DNA of 64,000 bases from Scylla paramamosain. Taxonomy: Eukaryota > Arthropoda > Malacostraca > Decapoda > Portunidae. Where the stretch lies: contig NC_087158.1 in assembly GCF_035594125.1 (NCBI RefSeq), forward strand, positions 5,256,001 to 5,320,000. The letters are read 5' to 3'. A model generated the notes under the pieces. The model did not search any database. It saw nothing but the letters and a program-made list of their open reading frames with translations, and was not told the origin of the DNA. The position numbers and the translations under genes were made by a program. Of this stretch, positions 31,253 to 44,225 are shown in pieces (positions within the stretch are counted from its first letter, which is position 1; every line of letters starts with the position of its first letter).

Positions 31253-31816
31253 GCTCTTTCCGAATGGTACAAGGAGAAAGGAGCCCCGAGGTATGAAAGG
31301 TGGTATGATGGAAGCCACCTTTCAATGTGGTCTTCTCTTCCGAACGAGGGCAGTGTATGGATGTAAACGGAATGAGTTACAGATGGTCTGAGTCCTGCAG
31401 CAGTGTGCCAGATGTGTGACATGGGAGAAGATGAGATGATGGAACATGTGGTGCTGGAGTGTGTGAAGTATGTCAGAGAGAGGAATGAAATGATGCAAGT
31501 GATACTGACTGTGTTAGGGCATGATAGGAATGAAAAAGTGGAGAAGACAGGAAAGGAGTGGATGGTGTTGTTGCTGGGACTGTGTAGAGAGACGAATGAA
31601 AGGATGACTGAAGCGGTGAAAGAGTTTCTGGAGAGAATGTGGTGAGCCAGATGTAAGAACAATTAGTATAGAGGATGCTGTTCGTTCCTCTCTTTTTTTT
31701 TTCCCCTTCAACAGGAGTTGCCGATCCAAAGGCCTGCCTTAGGAGTGATCCCGAGCCACCTGTACAATCAACATCAAGATCAGGGGATTCATCTTGAGAT
31801 CAAGATCAAGATCAGG
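31253..31816 (+). pseudogene. LINE B copy 1: 3' fragment with ATCAAG tail
   Basis: Matches the last part of LINE B copy 2 (34780-35300): GAGGTATGAAAGGTGGTATG, the CCHC finger (CQMCDMGEDEMMEHVVLEC), then the 3' UTR. It ends in ATCAAG-type repeats at 31770-31816, which directly abut the 5' end of copy 2. Confidence 0.85.
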
Positions 31817-34800
31817 TGATTCGTCTAGTTTTGAGTTTGAGGATGTATGCAAGGAGCTCAGGGAGTGGAGGTTCGACTTAGTCGGGCTCACTGAGACTCA
31901 CCTGAGAGATGATGTACGGATGGAGGGATGCGAGTATGTTATGATTGGAAAGGGGCGTAAGGCACAGGAAACATTGGGAGGAGGCGTAGCCCTACTCTAC
32001 AAGAAAGAAAGAGGACTGAAAGTAGAGGAGATTGATGTGGGAGAGTGTACAAGTAGTGAGGATGTGCTTGCAGTAAGAGTGGAATGCATGGATGGTCGTG
32101 GCAGACCAGAGAAGGTGGTACTGGTGGTAGCGTACATGACTGTCATGGGTGAAAGAGCAGAGAGGGAAAATAGGAGGAAGTATGACATACTTAAGAAAGT
32201 TGTGAGAGAGCATGGAGAGGAGAGAGTGCTAATTATGGGTGACATGAATGCACATGTGGGAATACTGGGGGAACAGGTGAACAGGAATGGTGAAATGCTT
32301 GGAGAGTTTGTTGATGAACTGGAGCTGGAAAATCTGAACGTTACTTTGGCTGAGGGGCGTGTGATTTGGAGTGCAAGAGAACAGGAATCGGCAATTGACT
32401 ACATGTTGGTGAATGGAAGAATGCGTGAAATTGTGTCGCACATGTGGATAGATGAGGATGGTTTGGTTGATATTGTGTCCGATCACAACATGCTGGTTGT
32501 GGAGTGCTTGATGCAGGGTGGGAATGAAGTGAAAGTGGCAAGTAAGAGAAAGAAGTGGAGACTGAGAGATGTAGGGTGGGAGAACTTTCAGGTTGGTCTG
32601 AGTGAGAGAAGCTGGGACGACAAAAGTGTGCATGACGTGGAGCATCTGAATGAGAAACTGGTTGAGGACGTGAGGGGTGCTGCTGAGAACCAGATAGGGT
32701 TTGTGAGAGTAGGTAGAAGAAAGAATGTATGTAAACCATGGTGGAATGATGAAATCAGAGCGGCTAGGAAGGAGCGAAAGAGAATGAGTAGACAGTGTAG
32801 ATGGCTGAGGAAAAAGAGGCATGAAAGCGATGAGGCAGAGAATGAGTATCAGAATGAATGGGCAGCGTATGTGAAGCAGCAGCGGTTGACAAGACGAATG
32901 ATAATGAATGCTAAAGTGAAGAGTGAAAGGAGCGTGATTCAATCTTTAAGGGAGAAAGGTATGGAAGGTGGCCGTGAATGGTACAAGTTCATGAGAGGTG
33001 AGAATATGTCAGGCAGTGTTGGTGTGGAGAGTCTAAAACTGGAGGGTGTAGTTATAACAGAGAAGGATGGAATCAGGGAGGCAATCAAAGGGTTCTGGGA
33101 AGAAGTAGGTGGGGTAGGTGAGATGTTTAGTGTGAGAGAAGAATGTGTAACACTGGAAAGGAAAAATGCAGATGAACTGGATGAAAGAATCAGTAGGGAT
33201 GAAGTGGAGAGGTGTGTGAGAAGGCAGAAGAATGGCAAGGCAGCAGGTCCAGATGATATACCGTATGAGTTCTACAAGAATGGTGGGGAGGTAGTGATAG
33301 ACAGAATGACTGAGTTATTCAACCAAGTGTGGGATGAAGAGAGAGTGCCAAGAAAGTGGAATGAGAGCCGAGTGTGTCTGTTGCATAAGGGAGGATTTAA
33401 GAGTAAGAATGAGCTGAAGAACTACAGGCCAATTGCATTAGTGAATACAATAGGTAAAGTTTTCAGTGCAGTGTTGAATGAGAGACTGTGTAAATGGATT
33501 GAGAGAGCTAGAGTGCTGGGTGAAGAACAGAATGGTTTTCGTAGGGATAGGAGAGCTGAGGACAATATGTTTGTGGTGAATGAAATGATTGAGAAGAAAA
33601 AGAAGGATGGGGGTAAATTGTACCTAGGTTTTTTGGATATTGAGAAAGCTTATGATAGAGTGAACAGAGAAATGCTAGGTAGAGTCTTAGAAAAGATTGG
33701 ATTGAGTGCAAAGATAGTTAACATAGTGCAAAGTATGTATGTGGACACAAGAGCTAGATACAGGCTAGGAGACATAGAAACAGACTGGGTGAAGAGTGAA
33801 AGAGAAGTTAGGCAGGGCTGTATATTGTCACCAACCCTTTTTAGCCTGTATACAGAGGAACTAGCAGCCAGGATGAGAAGAATGAATGTAGGGTTAAGTG
33901 TGGGGAATGATAAAGTATGTGTGCTCCTTTATGCAGATGACGTAGTTGTTATGAGTGAATCGGCAGATGAGCTTCAAAGTTTGTTGGATGTAGTGCATGG
34001 CTATGGTAAAGACTTTGGAGTAAGGTTTAGCAGTGAGAAAAGCAAAGTAATGATTGTGAATAGGTCAGAGGATGAAAGTAATGTGGTATGGAGACTTGGA
34101 GAGAATGAGTTGAGACAGGTGCAAGAATACAAGTACTTAGGGATGTGGATGAGTCCTAGTGGGTGTGCAAAGGCAAAGAATGAAAAGATAAGTATGGTAA
34201 ACCAGTGGGTAGGTCGATTGGGAAGCGGGGCAAGGATGAGAGCAAGTAAGTGTGATGTGTTGAGAAGAAGTGTGGAAGAGTGTGGCTGTGCCATGTATAA
34301 TGTATGGTATGGATGTGATTGCATGGAATGAAAGTGAAATTGATAAGTTAGAAGTAGGCCAGAATAGAGTAGCAAGGATGGCACTGAGTGCACCGAGGTG
34401 CACAGTAGTTGAAGCCTTGAGAGGTGACATGGGATGGAGCATCTTTAGAGAAAGACTCACAAAAGCCACACTTAAGTACAAGATTAGGCTTGAGAGAATG
34501 GATGATGCAAGAATAGCAAGGAAGGTGTACCTGTGGAATGAAAGTGGAAGCACATGGAGGAAGAGGTGCATGAGAATGACAGACAGGAATGGATTGCAAG
34601 TTGTGTGGGCGATAAGAATGGCTGGGAGGAATCAAAATGAGCGTGAATGGGTGGTAACAAGAAGAGGCAGAGTGGGAGCCGAATGGGATGTGAGAAAATG
34701 GAAGAATGAGATAGACAAAGAAGTGAAATGTGTGGGACTGAATGAATGGAAGAATGAAATGGAAAGAAAGAAGACCCTGGAATGGTACAAGGAAAAAGAG

Positions 34801-35300
34801 GCCTCGAGGTATGAAAGGTGGTATGATGGAAGCCTGGGCGGTGATCTTCTCTTCCGAGCGAGGGCACAGTGTATGGATGTGAATGCAAGGAGTTACAGGT
34901 GGTCTGAGTCCCGCAGCAAAGTGTGCCAGATGTGTGACATGGGAGAGGATGAGACGGTGGAACATGTGGTGCTGGAGTGTGTGAAGTATGCCAGAGACAG
35001 GTATGAGATGATGCAAGTGATACTGACTGAGTTAGGGCATGATAGGAATGAAAGAGTGGAGAAGAGAGGAAAGGAATGGATGGTGTTGTTGCTGGGACTG
35101 TGTAGAGAGGCGAATGAAAGGATGATTGAGGCGGTGAAAGAGTTTCTGGAGAGAATGTGGCGTGCCAGGTGTATGAACAATTAGGATAGAGGATGCTGTT
35201 CGTTTCTCTTTTTTTTTCCCTTCTACAGGAATTGCCGATCCGAAGGCCTGGCTCAGGAGTGATCTTGTGCCACCTGTACCATCAAGATCAAGATCAAGAG
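31817..35300 (+). pseudogene. LINE B copy 2: APE-RT non-LTR retrotransposon, nearly full length
   Basis: The main frame (to 34331) encodes an AP endonuclease (LVGLTETHLRD, LIMGDMNAHVG, AIDYMLVNGRM, SDHNMLVVE), then RT (GKAAGPDDIPYEFYKN, NYRPIALVNTIGKVF, FLDIEKAYDRVNREM, RQGCILSPTLFSLY, catalytic LLYADDVVVM). It shifts frame once near 34262-34275 and continues to 35184 with a C-terminal finger CQMCDMGEDETVEHVVLEC and the terminus MWRARCMNN. The first approximately 30 residues of the endonuclease are missing, so the copy is slightly 5'-truncated; the frame opens inside the preceding ATCAAG tail. The 3' UTR ends in ATCAAG repeats (35285-35300). Only one clear frameshift, so relatively young. Clade not assigned. 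Confidence 0.88.
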
Positions 35301-37017
35301 TCTAGGAAAATTTCTATAATTTTAGTGATTTTGCAAGTTTTCAACTTTTGTATATGCTCAGGTCTTATTCAGTAGTTATTGTAGGATTTTATGGTATGTT
35401 ATGATTTACTGAAAAAATTCTTTACCTGTTAATTATTGTTTTTTTTTATTAATATTTTTTATTTATTTATCGTTGCTGGCCATAAGATCCTCTTGATTTA
35501 TTGAAAATTGTTTTCCTTAAATACTCCGAATTGTAATTCGAAAACAATGTGGTCGTAGAGCTTTTATATTACAATATTGTGAAGGAATTCTCAACATTGG
35601 GGCGTGTTGGCGTAATGTAGGGTTGATGTCCCTGACGGGTTGGTTACTGAAGAGAAACTGAAAGTGAAGGGAGGGACGAGGCAAGTACATTTTGATTTTG
35701 TGGTGTTTCGTAGTTTTATTGATTCATGTGTGGCAACATCCGTAGGTGAGTAATTTCAGCAGTCAATACGTTACATATCTAAGGTTATAGAAGTCTGTAG
35801 TGCATGTAATAGCTGGTGCACATTTGAGAAGTGGGATTCCGACCACCGTAGCTTCAAAGGGTAAACAACAATTATATGTTGTATTATAAGAAAGAGATAT
35901 CAACACAAAATTCCATAGCTTTGCACGTCAGTGTAAATTTTTATGGTTTTATTATAGTTTAAGCCATTACACACTACGTGGTAATAACCTACCTCATTTT
36001 GTTCTCACTATTCACGTCATTTCTAATGATTACACTACTTGTCGGAAATTAATAATAACGCCGTGGGCCGTGGGTAGAGATTGGGGACATTGGCTTAAAC
36101 TATAAATTTACCATTTTTATTCTTAGAGCGGGGCAGCAGGAAGGAGAGCAGTCTCACCTGGTCTTATTCACCTGGTGGATTTCTCAGAAGCCCCACTTAT
36201 CTGTTACTTCAGCCCCCTTTTTATTTATTTTTTTTAATGTACAAACACTAAGTCTCAACTGTGTTTACCAAGCGAGAAAGTGCAACATATGCAACAGAGC
36301 TGTCAGCAAAGGAGATGGGAGTTGTTTTGATCATGCATTGCCTTGTGAAGTTCATTGAAGTTGTATATGATAGTGGTAGTCAACCTTGGTGCTTGAATTT
36401 TTCAGAGTTCTTGAAAAATACCGGGTTACATGGAGTGGAACATAACATGGCCAGTGTGTATATGAATATACAGTAGGAAAAGATGATTTAGGAAGAAAAT
36501 TGTCATGTGAGAAATTGATATGAGATCAAAGTATTACAAATTTACTTATCATATTATTATATTGCACTCGCACCTCATGGATCTGAGATGTGGCATTTTG
36601 TTTCATTGTACATTTACATAGCACTCGTATAACAATTAGGATCAAGTTGCTATTTTCTATGATCTGTTATTTATATATTTTCAGTCCTAAAACTAGAGAA
36701 AAGGCTAAATATTCATGCAAGTTTTTGTAATTAATCATCCTATGTATATGAATTTTGCAAAAGCTCATAGAAGGGTGCATGAACTTAGGAAAGGTTGGAA
36801 ACCACTTGTATGGATAAAAAATGAGATGGTCAGTAAGAGCTGCCTTAAGCTGGCCATACACATGCAGGCTGGACCTGCCCAACCTGCAAAAAGGTGCAGA
36901 GCATCATTGGCAAGACAAGACCCACACACACGTCCTTATCTCATCGCAAAAGCACCTAAACAGTATGAATTGGACTGCCAGAGCACCATGAAGATAATAT
37001 CAATTGATTGTCTAATG
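35301..37017. other. Long stretch without recognised genes
   Basis: AT-rich DNA with T-rich runs and short inverted motifs (ATAGTTTAAGCCA at about 35955 and inverted near 36095). No ORF shows family features. Confidence 0.4.
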
Positions 37018-37291
37018 CAATGGTTCTCAACCGGGGGCACAAGCACAAGGTGGGAGGGGGGGAAAAATCACAGAAAATCATGGACTCACTGGCTATTAGT
37101 ACAAAGGAGATGCAGCTGTTATAACCTAGCCAAGGGCTATCTATCTATCTATCTATCTGATTCTATCTATCTATCTATGGTAGCATAGTTGGGGAAGGGG
37201 TTGAGTGGGTGGCACAGGGAGGAAGGGGGTCCCAACTGCATTGAACCAGCTTTATGAGGGGGCCCAGCTTGCAAAAGGTTGAAAACCACTG
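37018..37291 (+). mobile_element. hAT-type MITE (274 bp)
   Basis: Termini CAATGGTTCTCAACC and, inverted, CAGTGGTTTTCAACC, the hallmark of hAT families. The 8-bp flanks GTCTAATG and GTTTAATG match at 7 of 8. It contains a CTAT tetranucleotide tract (37137-37178). Non-coding. Confidence 0.85.
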
Positions 37292-38394
37292 GTTTAATGA
37301 ATAGCTTTTATCAGTGGCAGCATGTGCAGTGTATTACACTAAAATCTTAAATTAAAAGAGCTGAAAAAGAGTTTGGGTGATGGACTATTTAAAAAATATA
37401 TGTTATTTCAGGTAGCTGGCCGATATTCAGTTCCGTGGAGAACTTAGGTGGTTTTAGACCCGTTACTCAGGCTCCTGGGAGGTGGTGTATCTCACTGGTA
37501 CATAATATGTTTGCTAATTAATGTTCACAGTCTCTATGTACATGGTTTAATGATAACATGGTCTTTTAGATACTATCAATCAAAATTTTATAATGTTTTA
37601 TACAAATTTCTAGTCTTACAAGTATCCTTAATCCAAGTAAATTACTCACTTAACCTAACTTTTACTGGAAAAACTTATAACCATAACTAAAGTAATACAT
37701 GAATCACCATTAATCAAATACAAAAAAATGACACATGATTTTAGTAGTAATAACCATTAATTATAACTGATACAAGTTACATGAAGAATCAGGAGAGGGA
37801 GAGGGCTGATTGAGAAGATAGCTCCACATGTATATTAAAGCACTGATACCAATTTGACATTGAGCATGAGTTGCTGTCTGAGCATGAGTTGCTGTGCTTA
37901 TACTTTAGCACTTCTCATTCTTTACATTTTACTCTTTTCCAAGATCATCAAAGTGGAAATTATGATGGGAACACTGGCACATAGTCAAATGATGTATACT
38001 TAGTGAGTGGTGCAAGGACCACTGGCAGAAAGCCAGTGATGCTCATAGCTTCTTTACCACAAAAGAGAGCAGGAGGCACCTGATTAGTTAACTTTAGTAA
38101 CACATCATGGCATAATATGAATCAGAAGAGAACAGGCTCTTATATTTAAAAAAGAACTTTAGGGAAGAAATGTTCAACATACCTGTTATCACAAAAGGGA
38201 GCAGGAGGCATCTGAGACCTGAGTGTGGTATGGCCATTTGAAAAAAATAATGGGGAAACTTGAAGACTGAGACTACCTATAAATTTAGGCTGCCTTAAGT
38301 CTGCAGAGCATTTTGCTCTTGTGACAGGAGTCATTGGTTACAGACAGGCCCTCTGGAGGTGGATGCTATAAGCAGGAGGTGTTACATCCGCCAG
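37292..38394. other. Unassigned DNA with a local direct repeat
   Basis: A segment around CACAAAAGAGAGCAGGAGGC (about 38058) recurs about 134 bp downstream (38190). Possibly LTR or UTR remains of the adjacent Pao relic. No gene. Confidence 0.35.
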
Positions 38395-40470
38395 GCTTCA
38401 TTCAAGCAGGTACAATCTGGCAATAGGGCTAGTTGTTGTGCCCAAGAAGATCTTTATGTCTGCTGCCCTTACTAACTTGTCTTGTCCTTCATGTAGGCTG
38501 GTGATTTTACTGAGTTTCCATCTGGACCATGGCATATCATCACGAATAAGCATGATGTCCCCAGCTTGTGGCCATATTATGCTGTTTTTGGCAAGTATGC
38601 ATCTATGGGACTCTCTCAGAGATAAAAAGATATCCTGAAACCCAGCTTTCCCACAGGTCATTTAATGATTTATTTATATGATCAATTCTTTCCATTAAAT
38701 TTTATGTAGAATCATAAGATGGATCAGCTATTTCTTCTAATAAATGCTGATTAGGGAAGGATTTTAATCTCCTGCCTCTCAGTAACTGCAAAGGGATTAT
38801 GGCATTGAGTTAGGTTGACATCATTGCTTACATAAGTTTAGGGTCTATTATTTATAGTCGATTTTAATTCTAAGATGACAGTTCATCAAATGTGATTAAT
38901 GCTTTGCAAGTACCTTTCTTAAACCAGCTTTTACTGTTCCTATTAATCTTTACCATATACCATATGACACCAAACCAGGAGGTTCTAGCTGGGATGAATT
39001 TCCACTCACAGTTAATTGATGTGAAATGTTTATTTCTCTAAGGGCTTTGCATAACCTCTTTGGTATAACTGGCAGCAGTAACAAAATTTGTTGCATTATC
39101 ACTGTATATAATTTGTGGTAAACCTTGTCTGCATGTGAATCTTCTGAAGGCATTTATGATGTTTTGACTTATTAGATCAGGCACCAATTGGAGATAATGG
39201 TGGCACCACTGAAGAGAACAATGTGTCCTGGAACCTGGTTGGCCTCTTTCTTGACCCTAAGAGCACCAGTAAAATCCACCCCATGATACTGAAAGGTTAA
39301 TTTATATTAGTTCTGAATTGTGGGAGAGGTGGTGCATTAACAGGAGAATAGGGTTTACCCTGATATTTCTGACATATTTTACATTCTTAATGCTCCTTTT
39401 ACTACTTGTCTCATTTTAGGGATCCACCATTTTTGTCTCATGTATGCCACTATGAAATTGGTGCTATAATAATGATATTTTTGTATTAGCAGTTTGGTTA
39501 TGTGGTGGTGGCTGAGTAGCAGAATAGGTTGCTTGGTTCACGTGGGCATGTTACCCATTTGTATTCTTCCACCACTCTTAATCATGTCATTTTTCAGACA
39601 ATCCTAGCTGGAGCATTATGTATTATTTAGAAAATTCTTCTCTTTGAATTAGTTTAATTAGTTCTTCCTCTGCTGTATTTATTCCTCCCACCTTTATTGT
39701 TGGTTTGGTATTGATATCCACACCATTTGAGGTAGCCTTTAGATTAGTTTTTAGTGAAGTACCCATGTTAATATTCTTAAACACTTATCATATCAGCTGT
39801 ACTTTTCCTGTTCCATCAACTTAGGTGGCATTGTGACCATGTTCACAATCACTTCTGTTTCAGTGGATTGAGCAATGTTAACTTGTACTTCAGGCCATCC
39901 ATTTTTGTAGGACAGACAAGAAGGTCTTTGCCACCACACAGAGAGGATCTGTTCAGTTCATCTGTTCTTATTCCCTGAGCTAGGAGATCTGCTACTATGT
40001 TATCTTTAGTTACCACGTAATTTACTTTTGTCAGGAATGAGCTGAATTATTTCTTTACCCTGTTGGCTACATATATTTGGTAATGTCTTCTGACTTTGTA
40101 ACCAATATAGAGCAATTTGGTGGTCACACCATCAGTTAATACTTTTTAGTTAATTACTCCCTTATAAGCCTCAAGGATGAAGGTAGTTAGCCTAGCAGCT
40201 AGAACAGCAGTTAATTATAGTTTAGGGGTAGTGAGGTTTTATAATGGGGCAGCCTTTACTTTCCCCTATTATTAACTTCCCTTGCCCATTAAAACAAAGG
40301 AGGCACAAGCTCCATAGGCTTTATTGCTAGCATCACTGAATATGCTATGTAAGTCTGCTTCCTGTTGTGTTGTAGCTATTGTAGGAATTTCTATTCCACT
40401 TGTTTTAAGTTCTTTGTTAAGTAATCCCCACTGATCACAAAATTCATCAGGTAGGGTCTGTTTGTGTCAG
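38395..40470 (-). pseudogene. pol: Decayed Pao element: RNase H and integrase
   Basis: Read leftward from 40470: RNase H signature (IFSDASNKAYGACASFVL, about 40330), the NPAD-like motif (KDNIVADLLAQGI, about 39990), integrase core (GVDFTGALRVKKEA, about 39280; the YSDNATNF-like region at about 39110), and the C-terminus WPQAGDIMLIRDDMPWSRWK (38661-38398). Many stops and frameshifts; no LTRs located. Much older than the 19.9-27.8 kb BEL element. Confidence 0.75.
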
Positions 40471-40479
40471 CGAAGAAAA

Positions 40480-40593
<114 letters not shown>

Positions 40594-40805
40594 TAAAAGT
40601 ACAGCAATATAGTGGTTGTTAAGTGCTACCTTTAAACATACGTGGCAACTTACTGCAGCTGTAATCCACTTTGACAGTTGATGCCTTGACACTTAAGTGT
40701 CAAGGCTGACATTTTGTATACTTGCTGTAAGATGAGTCATTACAAAAAACGTTAGAAATTTTGTTCAGGATAATCACTTGATATCAAGATGTGAATGACG
40801 TTTTC

Positions 40806-40810
<5 letters not shown>

Positions 40811-40848
<38 letters not shown>
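40811..40848. repeat. (CA)n microsatellite at the 5' end of LINE D copy 3
   Basis: Perfect AC run directly abutting the truncated LINE fragment. Confidence 0.95.
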
Positions 40849-40849
<1 letters not shown>

Positions 40850-41037
40850 CAAGAAATACAGCTTCCTGTACTGAACTATTGAAATTTGGGATGATTTGAA
40901 GGAACAGGTGGTTGTGGCAAACAGTGTACACATGTTTAAAGAGAAACTGGATAAATATGGCTATGGATACAAGACAAAATGAACTTTGGTTTGTGGCCTG
41001 TACAAAACAACTAGGTAAATACACACACACACACACA
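40849..41037 (+). pseudogene. LINE D copy 3: 3'-terminal fragment with (AC)n tail
   Basis: Plus strand reads KKYSF, IEIWDDLKEQVVVANSVHMF, KEKLDKYGYG, matching the C-terminus of LINE D copy 2 (61491-61640). It ends AACTAGGTAAATACACACAC, the same 3' end as copies 1 and 2. (CA)n lies on both sides in the same orientation. Confidence 0.8.
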
Positions 41038-41219
41038 TACATAAAAGGGCAAAATTCACGGAACATAGCATAGCACTATTTGACATCACTTAAAAAGAAT
41101 ATAGTATAAACCCAAAAATTACATTTTTAGGAGTGGCAAGAACACCGGGCTGTTGTCACGAAGCTGTTGAATTTCCCTGTATGTTTAAAAAGTAGCACTT
41201 AACAGCCACTGTATTGCTG

Positions 41220-42289
41220 TGTTACCTATACATTTTATTCACTGATGCATACAAAAATTTAAGGTAACTTGCTAACTGTTTCCTGTAATGATTTGGATTT
41301 GACTGTGTATATTGTAAAAAAAAAAAAAAAATGTTGATCACTTCATGCCGCATGCCACTTGAGTAGCAAGCAAAGGAGGGAGAGAGGGAGGGAGGCTGAG
41401 GCTCACCCAGGTGAACATCTGCAACACACAACTTAGATGTTAATTTCTCACAAAATAAAGCAAAGCACACTATATGTATATAGAGTATTTTTTTTACTTT
41501 GAATTACTTCAACTATCATATCCTGAGGTATACACTGTAAGTCATGGAGCACCCTGTATATGGATTTGGGATTTTGGAGGATTTATTCCCTGAATACTAA
41601 TTAGGAAATTTGAGAGTAGACTCAGGCAACACTGTTCACTGTTTGGCAGCAGTCCACCCACTTCACTGATGGCTGCCACACTTGGCCTGTGTCTCTCATG
41701 GTGTTAAGACTTGCATTATTTTTCGTGTGTTCTTATCCTATTTTTCTTGTGCCTGCTGTAATGTCAGGAAAGAAGCTGATGATCCCTGGCAAGAGGCCAA
41801 AGAACTCCATCACCATTGCAATGAAAAGATGATTGAAAAGCATGAGAGCATCATTTGCAAAATTGACCTAGCAAGGATATTTGGCCAGTCACCCTTTCTT
41901 CTTTATCATTTATTGTCTTCATTATTTCATTAATTCTCTCCCATATTATAATGCTGTCAATGTTAATTGCTAAGAATAATCCCTTTTCTATGCTGAAAAT
42001 GACCATAACTGTGAATGTTTGGCACATTATAGGATCAGTTGAAATAAATTATTTTATTTTATTTATTTTGATACAAATTGCCAGCTTGAATCAATTAAAT
42101 TTGTGCTTTGAGGTTTTAGTGTACATGGAAAATTAAGTTATATTTGAGAGAAACAGGAGAGCAGATCGGATTCCTAAAACCTCCAAACCTTCCACCATAA
42201 ACAGAACCAGCAGCTCTTCTTAGCACCATACATTACAAAGTTTGTCTGGCATGCCTCAGATTAGTCAGCTATCAACTTGCAAAAATTTT
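41220..42289. other. Unassigned DNA
   Basis: An A run at about 41318-41332 and AT-rich sequence. No ORF with recognisable motifs. Confidence 0.4.
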
Positions 42290-43765
42290 GCATAAATCTC
42301 CTTTTTGGTCATTTTTCTCTTCACTCATAACCACTACATCATCTGCCTATAAGATAACACATTTCTTTCATTCCCCAAACTTACTCCTGCATCCATTCTT
42401 CTTATTCTGGCTGCTAACTCTTTTGTACATAAGCAAAATAGAGTTGGCAATAAAATACATCTTTGTCTAACTTCTCTCTCACTTTTCACCCAGTTTGTTT
42501 TTATGTCTCCAGGTTTGTATTGAGCTTTTGTGTCTATATTTGTACTATATTAACTATCTTTGCATTCAACTGAATCTTTTTAAGACTAGCGAGCATTTCT
42601 CTGTTTACCTTATCGTAAGCTTTCTCTGTGTTAAGAAAACATAAATGTAATTTACTTACATCCTTCTTCTTTCTTTCAATCATTTTATTCACTACAAACA
42701 TGTTATTCTTTGCTCTCCTGTCCACACAAAATACATTCTGTTCTACACCTAACACTCCAGCTTTCTCAATCCATTTACACAATCTAATTCAGCCCTGCAC
42801 TGAAAGTTTTACCTGATGCACTAGGTCTGTAGTTTTCAACTCATTCTTACTTTTGTATCCTCCCTTATGCAACAGAGTCACCCTGCATTTGTTCCATTTT
42901 CTTAGCACTCCCTTCTCTTCCCATACTTAGTTAAATTCAGTCATCCTGTCGATCACAACTTCCCCTCCATTTTTATACACCTTTGAAGGTGTCTCATCTA
43001 GCCCTGCTGCCTTCCCATTCTTTGCTTTTTTTTTTTTCACACATTCCCCCACTTTCTCCCTGCTGATTCCTTTATTCAGCTCATCCACATTCTTCCTCTC
43101 CATCATCATGCACCCTTCTCTCACATCAAGTACCTTGCCTACATCACCAGTCTCTTCCCAAAACTCTTCCTCATTTCTTCCTTATCTGTCATCACTGTTC
43201 CATTCACCTTCAGAATCTCCACACTTTCACTGTCAGGCATTCCCTCACCCTTCAGGGATCTATACCATTCTTGGCCACCTTCAACACCTTTTCTCTAAGG
43301 AACTGAATCACACCTCTTTCAAATCTAACATTAGCACTCTTTATTTTTTGCTTCATCACTCATTGCTGACTCCATGCATTTTGATATCACTTTTGACCTC
43401 CCAACTCTTATGCCTCTTTCTCAACTGCTTGCACACCCTATTTAGTCTCTTTCTCTCCTTCCTAGCATCCCTAAACCTCTTCACTCCACTACAGTTGACG
43501 TGTACACTTTTTGGCATTAATTTTTTACATACTCTATTTGACTGTTTGCTGCATTCCTCACATTCTCTACAAATCTATTATCTATTTTTGTCACACCATT
43601 CAAGCTTTCATCCTCCCAGTTTCTCTCTTTTAAGTCCACCTGGAAATTCTCCCATCCTGCATCATTCAATCTCCACTTTCTTCTTTTAGCTTTTGCATTC
43701 CTTCCCATTCTTGGCACTCTCACCTCTCCCACACATCTTGATCTTGATCTAGTTTTAAGTGACTC
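42290..43765 (-). pseudogene. LINE B copy 3: degenerate endonuclease-RT relic
   Basis: Broken minus-strand frames match LINE B copy 2: WRLNDAGWENFQVDLKERNW (43680-43610), KNGKAAGLDETPSKVYKNGG, WIEKAGVLGVEQNVF, LNTEKAYDKVNREML, and an ADDVVVM remnant at about 42340. The 5' end abuts GATCAAGATCAAGAT at about 43735-43752. Old, multiply frameshifted. Confidence 0.8.
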
Positions 43766-43797
43766 AGGATTTCTTCTTAGTCTCAGCCACACAGTTA

Positions 43798-44225
43798 CAT
43801 TGAACCCCACACCACAACTGGCCACACGACAAACCAAATCATATTCAGCCACACCACAACCATCATATCACAACCCACATCTCACCTTCTGCACCATGCC
43901 ACATACAACACTCAACCACACCACACCACACCACACCACACTACACCACACCACACCACACCACACCACATCATACCACATCACACCACATCACACCACA
44001 CCACACCACACCACACCACACCACACCACACCACACCACACATAACACCCAACCAAACCATGGACACAAAGCCACATCATGCCACACATCATACCAGCCA
44101 CAAAAGACCCAATAACACACTTAGTCACTCAATAATCCATATCATTCCCAGCTATAACATACCACTTGCATTACAAGAGTCACACAGCAACTTACATCAC
44201 AGTCATACCATAGCCTAGTATTATT
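43798..44225. repeat. ACACC-unit satellite-like tract and flank
   Basis: 43890-44045 is dominated by tandem ACACC/CACAC pentamers with some variants. It replaces the outer 430 bp expected of the Gypsy B 3' LTR. Confidence 0.8.

Larger units (their letters stand above)
40602..41219. mobile_element. Inverted-repeat (MITE-like) element hosting a LINE D fragment
   Basis: Termini CAGCAATATAGTGGTTGTTA and, inverted, CAGCAATACAGTGGCTGTTA; similarity runs about 45 bp inwards (GTGCTAC, TTTAAACATAC). The flanking duplication is unclear, so the superfamily is open. Between the arms lie (CA)n and a LINE D 3' fragment. Confidence 0.6.

Noticed and set aside
31992..35180. Many minus-strand ORFs rich in Ser, His and Leu
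   Set aside because: Antisense shadows of the purine-rich LINE B coding strand; no domain motifs.
36715..37188. 157-aa plus-strand ORF
   Set aside because: Runs into the hAT MITE and its CTAT tract; no recognisable domain.
43800..44045. His-Thr-Pro repeat ORF
   Set aside because: Translation of the ACACC satellite-like tract.
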